This document shows, piece by piece, positions 60,301 to 64,000 of a stretch of DNA of 64,000 nt (the first letter of the stretch is position 1; every line of letters starts with the position of its first letter). Under the pieces are notes generated by a model, which was not told the DNA's origin, made no database searches, and saw only the letters and a program-made list of their open reading frames with translations. The stretch is from Pontibacter kalidii (GTDB lineage Bacteria; Bacteroidota; Bacteroidia; Cytophagales; Hymenobacteraceae). The stretch is from contig NZ_CP111079.1 of the NCBI RefSeq assembly GCF_026278245.1, forward strand, positions 186,001 through 250,000. The letters are read 5' to 3'. The position numbers and the translations under genes were made by a program.

Positions 60301-62181
60301 AACAGTGCAGGTACTATTGTCGCTAGCACTCCCATGAACGCAAGTAGAACATTCACCTCCAATTCTCTCAATAATGGTGATGTTGTCAGCTTGAACTTTA
60401 CATCTGAGGAAAACAAGTGTCAGCCTGTCGCAACCAGTACCCCTATAACAATGGTGGTGGTTATTCCGCAGACTATGGCAGGAGGTGGTGCTTACTGCGC
60501 AGGCGGTACCGGTGTTCCGGTAAGTATTACAAGTTCACAGCAGGGAGTTACATATCAGTTGCTGCGTACGGTTGGCTCTACCACAGAAGCTGTTGGCTCA
60601 CCAAGATCTGGCACTGGAAGTGCAATTAATTTCGGAAACCAGACCATAGCCGGTACTTACACAGTACAGCCAATATCTGCTAACGGAGCCTGCTCTCCGG
60701 TTTATGGCCCAGTAGAAGTAGTCATTACTCCTAGACCGATAGCATACAATGTGACTCCGGTTTCTGGTGCTTCATACTGTGCAGGAGGAGCAGGAGTGCC
60801 TATTGGAATGGCGAACTCTCAGGCAGGAGTTACTTACAGCCTGTATAGAAGTGGTACTACTGCGCCAGTAGAAACTGTGAACAGAACTGCACCTGGAGCA
60901 TTTACTTTCCCAGGAAGCTTTACAGCAGGTACGTACTCTGTAACAGCCACACCTACTGGTACACAGCCAACTGTGGCGAATTGCCCGCAGAGCATGCTGA
61001 ACACAGTTACTATCACTGCGGATCCACTGCCAATAGCCATTACGGCCACTGGCGGTAGCTACTGCGAAGGCTTGGACGGTGCATCTGTTCCTGGTGCTAC
61101 AATTACAGTGGGTGGTACACAGAACGGCGTATCTTATCAGTTGCTGAACGCAGCAGGCCAGCCAGTAGGCAGTGCGGTTGCTGGAAACGGAAGTACTATA
61201 ACACTCGGCCCTGTTAATGCTGGTGACTACACGATCCGTGCGACAAATGGCACAACCGGTTGTACCAACATTGTAGGCCAGGCAACTGTAACAGAGACAG
61301 AACGAGTAGAGCCACTAGGGGATATTATTGTCACCAATGAAAGTGGTGAGGTAATTACTGAACAGGAACTTAAGACTGGTCAGTATGCCAGGTTTATAGC
61401 TGATAATACGTTTGAAGATGACCGTACTGCTGAAACCTATACTTGGTATATTGGTGATGGCACTGATACAGGCTGGGAGGTTGTGCCTGATGTTAACGGG
61501 CCTGTACTAACCATACAATCTATCCCAGGTGGCGACTTCGCAGTAAGAGTGGTAGTTACAGCTGATGAAACCGCTTGTTATACGGAGTTCGTGGGAGATT
61601 ACTCCACTACCCCAGTTGTTCCGCTCCCGGTAGAGATCATCTACTTCACGGCGGCCAAGCAAGGGCATAACGTGCTGCTGGAGTGGGCCACAGCCTCTGA
61701 AGAGAGCAATACCGGCTTCGAGGTGCAGGTATCGCAGGACGGCTTCAACTTCCGTAAGCTGGACTTTGTACCGACCAAGAACGGCAACACGGTCATCAAA
61801 CAGGTGTACCAGTATACCGACAAGGAGAACGGCAAGCGCGGCACCCGCTACTATCGCCTGAAGCAGCTAGATGAGGATGGCAGGTTTGAGTACTTTACCA
61901 CCAAGGCAGTAACCTTTACAGAGGTGGCCAGCAAGGTGAAGGCCTTCCCGAACCCATTCTCGAGCAAGCTGACGTTGGATATTGCTGCTGAGCAAAGTGG
62001 AGAGGTGCAGGTAAGCATGTCGAATGCCATAGGCCGCCATATGATGGAACGTACCATTAAAGTGGAAGAAGGCTTCAATACGATCAACCTCGACATGAAT
62101 GGTGATCTGCCGCACGGGGTATACTTCATCCGGGTTTACCTGGACGGCAAGATGCACCAGCTCAAGATGCTAAAAGAGTAA
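54307..62181 (+). CDS. Giant T9SS type A surface protein with Ig-like, IPT/TIG and repeat modules
   Basis: Secreted protein of 2624 residues. An N-terminal hydrophobic signal (ISSLAVVAILAAAVYVYA) is followed by a beta domain, an invasin-type Ig unit near residues 200-300 (AVVDQFGNTV...GVAVFNNIRIDEGGDF), and an IPT/TIG-like unit (PTVSSALPCITVGDGQNTVDVTGTGF). Many PKD/Ig-like modules come next, among them ~93-residue units starting NTITGT/NSISGT...YC and ending YYRRVV-SGEC. Three of these are almost identical in DNA. The end is a type A T9SS signal (VEIIYFTAAKQGHNVLLEWATASEESNTGFEV ... AFPNPFSSKLTLDI ... GVYFIRVYLDGK). There is no enzyme motif; an adhesin or matrix role is inferred. Base composition changes along the gene. 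No SprF follows, in keeping with the type A signal. Confidence 0.93.
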   Translation: MKQRFTHLIAQASQARRVLISSLAVVAILAAAVYVYAAVGVSVTGGGTFPISADLAADATQSTPGYTSVGTITITEQLADDISSTGNIIITPPSGWRFQVSQVLVSAGAAPGENRGNVRIAAGPATVAENGLQITIPITNHTTDRFEQISITGIAVQALNGSNIPGTGSISIGVANGAAVSGLPTTLSKALSQRPGAIRGLAFRQEPSTADVGAAISPAPSAAVVDQFGNTVTSINTGSIGLALRGTPTSALIDPSSGATASLVNGVAVFNNIRIDEGGDFQLLATYSGNSSAQATSNTFTVNNLTPTVSSALPCITVGDGQNTVDVTGTGFVRGSVVRINGASRVTTFVSSTSISATLLPEDINTAQTLKLTVFNPTPAGGSSNEVDFVIHPIYQAGEIAGDTEVCEGAQEVIYSVENIAGATFNWQVGPGATIVSGGTTNTIEVRFVGNSTPTVNISVQALNACGVAGPVSDIDVAVTPYPTGISAGPAEGIFFCTGESATLGSGEPAVTGYTYLWSPAAGLSDPTVPNPTITLTNTGTTAEFYTYTLTVTNGEAECAVTDQITVTVYPALIIAADDVDPVCVGGSIELRVTGDPSYTYAWTGPDGFTSSEQNPVIPNATEDNEGTYTVVVTNQQGCQATAEVEVDIAPLPTASAGQDQRLCTQGASTSFTVTGTPSAGAVGVWSVVEGTATIASPTSLETEVSVTSASATLRFTAETPEGCQAFDDVVLTVDPLPNVTLAPFGDICESDAPFTLTGGLPTGGTYSGPGVTDGVFDPVAAGGDGTYTITYTYTNGNGCTDTATRTITVKPQPVVAVTPDSEICSGESITLTASGATTYRWEPAAGLSATTGASVTATPTSTTTYTVYGTTNGCESVAQTVTITVSPLPDVTITPTGPTEFCPENYVELRAVESSTYTYAWFRTDNSTSVGSASSYQATETGSYYVTITTDRGCTLTSETIAVKVANVPTVATITTTGATTFCEGGSVLFGANQAPSGQSYVYEWEQSTDGVNFTTIVGEESRTYEAEATGYYRVLVSNTVEADEDTEQCTKISEAVQVTVLAQPTADITSSSETQCRAESGATTFTVTGTYSGGTGVWSATNGFSVAESSSSTVDGVTTSTATVTAPSSVTSITSTVVTLTTTNTTSACDPASDQVTLTVQPLIAGNTITGTSEYCQNAAATALSSGTLSGGNGSYTYQWQSSSSATGTFDNIPGATEDAYMPSTATGGTTYYRRVVNSGECSNTSAAFAVTVTPSITTNTITGTQSYCEDEPATALGGAVAGGTGSYTYQWQSSSSATGTFDNIPGATEDAYMPSTATGGTIYYRRLVSSGECANNVSNVIAVTVTPAITANSISGTTTYCQNATASALGGTVSGGLESKTYLWQQSPNGTDQWTTATGTSNLASYTPLTTAAGTMHYRRVVTSGECSSTSNVVAVTVTPAITANSISGTTTYCQNATASALGGTVSGGLESKTYLWQQSPNGTDQWTTATGTSNLASYTPPTTTAGTMHYRRVVTSGECSSTSNVVAVTVTPAITANSISGTTTYCQNATASALGGTVSGGLESKTYLWQQSPNGTDQWTTATGTSNLASYTPLTTAAGTLHYRRVVTSGECSSTSNVVAVTVNAPIAGNQISGTQTVCSGGTVAPLGQANGTSLSGGSTPYTYQWQSSTTLNGTYTNVTGGTGATTATYTPATRTVTSATTVYYKRVVNGGQCSSVSNAVSVTFSPAIASNTISGAQTVCAGVAPSQLTGSAPTGGSGSYTYLWESSTTSATAGFSAAAGTNSGRNYSPGALTQTTWFRRVVTSGGCSNISTAVRVLVTPTTTLTLVLKASPFPVCPGQQTTYTATVIANATAVNYPANPRYEEITWEGGTDVSSMFIFDWWKNDNVDNQEGQTGRTVSQAGLSSTDYFTVRARPNSNFNISCISYVNQPELTPNDNKGNVLFSNRIYLGQPSNYDVTISRVPEGSICQGTRVTFTATPNADYVNLTMEWIVRNSAGTIVASTPMNASRTFTSNSLNNGDVVSLNFTSEENKCQPVATSTPITMVVVIPQTMAGGGAYCAGGTGVPVSITSSQQGVTYQLLRTVGSTTEAVGSPRSGTGSAINFGNQTIAGTYTVQPISANGACSPVYGPVEVVITPRPIAYNVTPVSGASYCAGGAGVPIGMANSQAGVTYSLYRSGTTAPVETVNRTAPGAFTFPGSFTAGTYSVTATPTGTQPTVANCPQSMLNTVTITADPLPIAITATGGSYCEGLDGASVPGATITVGGTQNGVSYQLLNAAGQPVGSAVAGNGSTITLGPVNAGDYTIRATNGTTGCTNIVGQATVTETERVEPLGDIIVTNESGEVITEQELKTGQYARFIADNTFEDDRTAETYTWYIGDGTDTGWEVVPDVNGPVLTIQSIPGGDFAVRVVVTADETACYTEFVGDYSTTPVVPLPVEIIYFTAAKQGHNVLLEWATASEESNTGFEVQVSQDGFNFRKLDFVPTKNGNTVIKQVYQYTDKENGKRGTRYYRLKQLDEDGRFEYFTTKAVTFTEVASKVKAFPNPFSSKLTLDIAAEQSGEVQVSMSNAIGRHMMERTIKVEEGFNTINLDMNGDLPHGVYFIRVYLDGKMHQLKMLKE
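57822..59175 (+). repeat. Tandem ~279-bp coding repeats
   Basis: Three copies of exactly 279 bp (93 codons), 58339-58617, 58618-58896 and 58897-59175, differ at only a handful of bases (for example CTTACCACCGCT / CCTACCACCACT). Two older copies stand before them, sharing a long identical block that begins at 57901 and again at 58177 (276 bp apart). Confidence 0.92.
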
Positions 62182-62209
62182 CAACAAAATTTAATAGGGT
62201 TTAAAGCTG

Positions 62210-62242
62210 AAAGAGCCGGGTATTTTACCTGGCTCTTTTGCA
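62210..62242 (+). terminator. Terminator of the 2624-residue protein gene
   Basis: AAAGAGCCGGGT / ACCTGGCTCTTT (62210-62221 with 62227-62238) with one G-T pair, then TTTG. Confidence 0.82.
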
Positions 62243-62735
62243 TTTATTTTAAAATATTTTGGTGCAATCTAACACAAGGCGTAAATATATATGGCTTTAG
62301 GTATATTTTATACAAACTATATTGTTTTGCTGTGGAAATAGTTGGTAAAGTTATATTGTTACTTTGAAAGTATTTTGTTTTGTATCTATCATTTATAGTG
62401 CAATTAATGGTTCTTATAGTTTAAAATTTAATCTTTTCTATATACTCCCTCTCACTTTTTTGCTTTATACTTGCCTTGATAAATAGATTATTCCTGTAGA
62501 AAATAAGTAAAAATTTTAGGCAAACAGGTGTTGCCAGCAGTAGCAAACGGTTGCAAAAAAGAGAGGGGCGACTTTACAAGTCCTCCCAGCCAAGTAGACT
62601 TTAAAGCTGGTAATATCCGGGTTAAAAATAGCACGCCATAAGGCGTGGGTGGATTTCTATTGCCTAAAAAGTAAAGATGCAGAAGTGCGAAGTATAACCG
62701 AACCATTTTATCCAAACCCTTTAAACCCCCTTTTT
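62243..62735. other. AT-rich spacer with possible leader RNA structures
   Basis: No gene. The first half is very AT-rich. From ~62518 small hairpins can be drawn: GGCAA-N7-TTGCC, GCAA-ACGG-TTGC and CACGCC-ATAA-GGCGTG (62631-62646). They may form the leader of the next gene. I could not match them to a riboswitch class. The short minus-strand frame at 62488 is not convincing. Confidence 0.45.
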
Positions 62736-64000
62736 ATGAAACAAATTTCTACTCGATTTGCCTGTTTGTTCTGGGCTGTGCTGTTCATCGCTGTTTTTAG
62801 TGGTGGAACTGCGGCTGGGCAGACAATGAGCCCAGTTTCGGTTACATTTGATAGTAATTCAGCAGGCTATCAACTTCATAAGCTACCTGATGTAAATAGT
62901 CCCACTACTTATGATAATACACCCACTTTTGATACCCGTGCAGGCGGAGTAACAGGAGCATCTGCTTATATATTGGCTTCACCTGGGCTAAAAACTAATG
63001 GAGAAGGACAGTACAATGGTTTAATTAAGATTACTAGTGGTATTGTATTTAGGAAAGGGTATATATATAAAGCTACCTTAAAAGCTAAAAGTGGTAATGA
63101 TGCAGGCCAAGGTGATGGTACAGCGTCTGGGACTATTACACTTGTGACTAGTCCTGATCCGAATTTCAATTCAATGACTGGTACTACACCACACGTAAGT
63201 GTAAGTACATGGGGTTCTCCAGCTTCAAGTCCTAGATTGTATGAGACTAAGAATTTCCAATTCAGTAGCAGTATTTTAAACTCGGCTTCCCAGACATTAT
63301 ATGTTGGATTTCGATTACACAACCCTTCTCAAAATAAAGCCTGGATGTATGTTGATGACATTGTCATCACAGAAGAGGCCTGCCCAACCAATATTCCTAT
63401 TCCTACTGTTAACATCACTACACCTCCTCCTGCCTGTGGTCCAGGACAAGTTGTTCTGAATGCCTCCGGAGCAAATACAACTGCCGAAGATACTTACAGA
63501 TGGTACAAGTCGCAAGCAGATTATAATAATGGAGTGCATATCCCAGGACAAACAGGGGCTTCGTTAACTATTTCTTCACTTAGCGAAACGGCAACATACT
63601 ATACCACTATTGCTACTGCAGCAGGTTGCGAGAGTAGTCCAAGATCAGTTAATCTCACCATAAATCAACTTCCGGCAACTCCTGGTTCTATTACAGGCAG
63701 TTCAGCGGTTTGTGCTGGCACACAGGGTGTTGTTTATTCCGTTCCTCAGGTAACAGGTGTAACCTACAACTGGATTGTTCCGACTGGCGCAAGCATAGTT
63801 GGTGGAGCAAATACTAATACTATTACTGTTGACTTTAGTAATACTGCACAGTCTGGTCAGGTTTCGGTAGCAGCTGTAAGTGCTCAAGGTTGCTATAGTT
63901 CCTCCAGGACAAGTATGCAAGTTACAGTTAACCCTCTTCCTCCGGCCATCATATCAGTTAATGGTCCCACGTCCTACTGCCCGGCTACAACGGCTACCAA
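62736..64000 (+). CDS. Large secreted surface protein, 5' part (partial gene)
   Basis: An open frame of more than 420 codons that runs out of the window. It starts at the ATG at 62736: signal peptide MKQISTRFACLFWAVLFIAV...AAGQ. Residues ~30-215 form a beta-rich domain with a jelly-roll look (VTFDSNSAGYQLHKLPD ... KAWMYVDDIVITEEACP), reminiscent of carbohydrate-binding-like domains in T9SS proteins. From ~220 come Ig/PKD-like modules (PPPACGPGQVVLNASG...DTYRWYKSQ; SSAVCAGTQGVVYSVPQVTGVTYNWIVPTGASIVGG) similar to those of the gene before it. A T9SS C-terminus is expected beyond the window. Codons are AT-rich, as in the preceding gene's middle. Confidence 0.88.
   Translation, partial: MKQISTRFACLFWAVLFIAVFSGGTAAGQTMSPVSVTFDSNSAGYQLHKLPDVNSPTTYDNTPTFDTRAGGVTGASAYILASPGLKTNGEGQYNGLIKITSGIVFRKGYIYKATLKAKSGNDAGQGDGTASGTITLVTSPDPNFNSMTGTTPHVSVSTWGSPASSPRLYETKNFQFSSSILNSASQTLYVGFRLHNPSQNKAWMYVDDIVITEEACPTNIPIPTVNITTPPPACGPGQVVLNASGANTTAEDTYRWYKSQADYNNGVHIPGQTGASLTISSLSETATYYTTIATAAGCESSPRSVNLTINQLPATPGSITGSSAVCAGTQGVVYSVPQVTGVTYNWIVPTGASIVGGANTNTITVDFSNTAQSGQVSVAAVSAQGCYSSSRTSMQVTVNPLPPAIISVNGPTSYCPATTAT

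Noticed and set aside
62488..62735. Riboswitch (c-di-GMP type) in the leader of the last gene
   Set aside because: Small hairpins can be drawn, but the conserved GEMM core and other known riboswitch signatures are not present.

Overview
The window looks like a chromosomal piece of a gliding or surface-protein-rich member of the Bacteroidetes, most like the Hymenobacteraceae (Pontibacter/Rufibacter type). The reasons are: several large proteins with type IX secretion (T9SS) C-terminal signals; two PorP/SprF outer-membrane proteins, each directly behind a CHU_C-type (gliding-motility-associated) protein; promoters of the TTG-N19-TAnnTTTG kind; GC-rich codons in housekeeping genes; and many Bacteroidetes-type families (DUF1028, ThuA, MarR-YceI, S9 and M28 peptidases). 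The genus is an inference.

Layout. 1-8.3 kb: 3' part of valS, a convergent subtilisin-like T9SS protease with S-layer-homology-like modules, a ThuA lipoprotein, a small lipoprotein and a carboxypeptidase-regulatory-domain protein. 8.4-12.7 kb: tRNA-Leu(CAG), an odd enolase-superfamily enzyme, a MarR-YceI-YceI cluster and a lipoprotein. 12.9-17.5 kb: a nucleotidyltransferase gene pair and dipeptidyl peptidase IV on the minus strand, then clpS and recR. 17.7-20.8 kb: adhesin plus SprF module 1. 21-27 kb: aminotransferase, heptose-7-phosphate kinase, and two tandem TrkH potassium transporters. 27.1-36.6 kb: hemE, MarC, a NYN-domain protein, a DUF1028 protein, an M28 peptidase flanked by inverted repeat islands, queA, a DUF2721 protein and an unknown. 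37.4-48.5 kb: a 3367-residue SprB-repeat adhesin plus SprF module 2. 48.5-50.8 kb: a repeat-rich island with an intact IS4-family element. 50.8-64 kb: an M14 carboxypeptidase, a 2624-residue T9SS protein with near-identical internal repeats, and the start of another large surface protein.

How the genes fit together. Much of the window serves the cell envelope: secreted peptidases (S8, S9, M28, M14), lipoproteins, giant adhesins and the SprF partners expected to hold or help export them, a heptose kinase for LPS core, and potassium uptake. Core genes (valS, recR, clpS, hemE, queA, tRNA-Leu) lie between them.

Three layers of non-coding structure stand out. First, the heptamer AAGTATA/TATACTT is scattered through both genes and spacers in all reading registers. 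Second, a family of about 240-bp repeats bounded by AGCAGCGGCTAT occurs at least four times. Third, there are several short palindrome families, one of which has been hit exactly at its centre by the IS element. Within the giant adhesin, about 37 SprB-like repeats form a higher-order period of six repeats, 1398 bp almost exactly.
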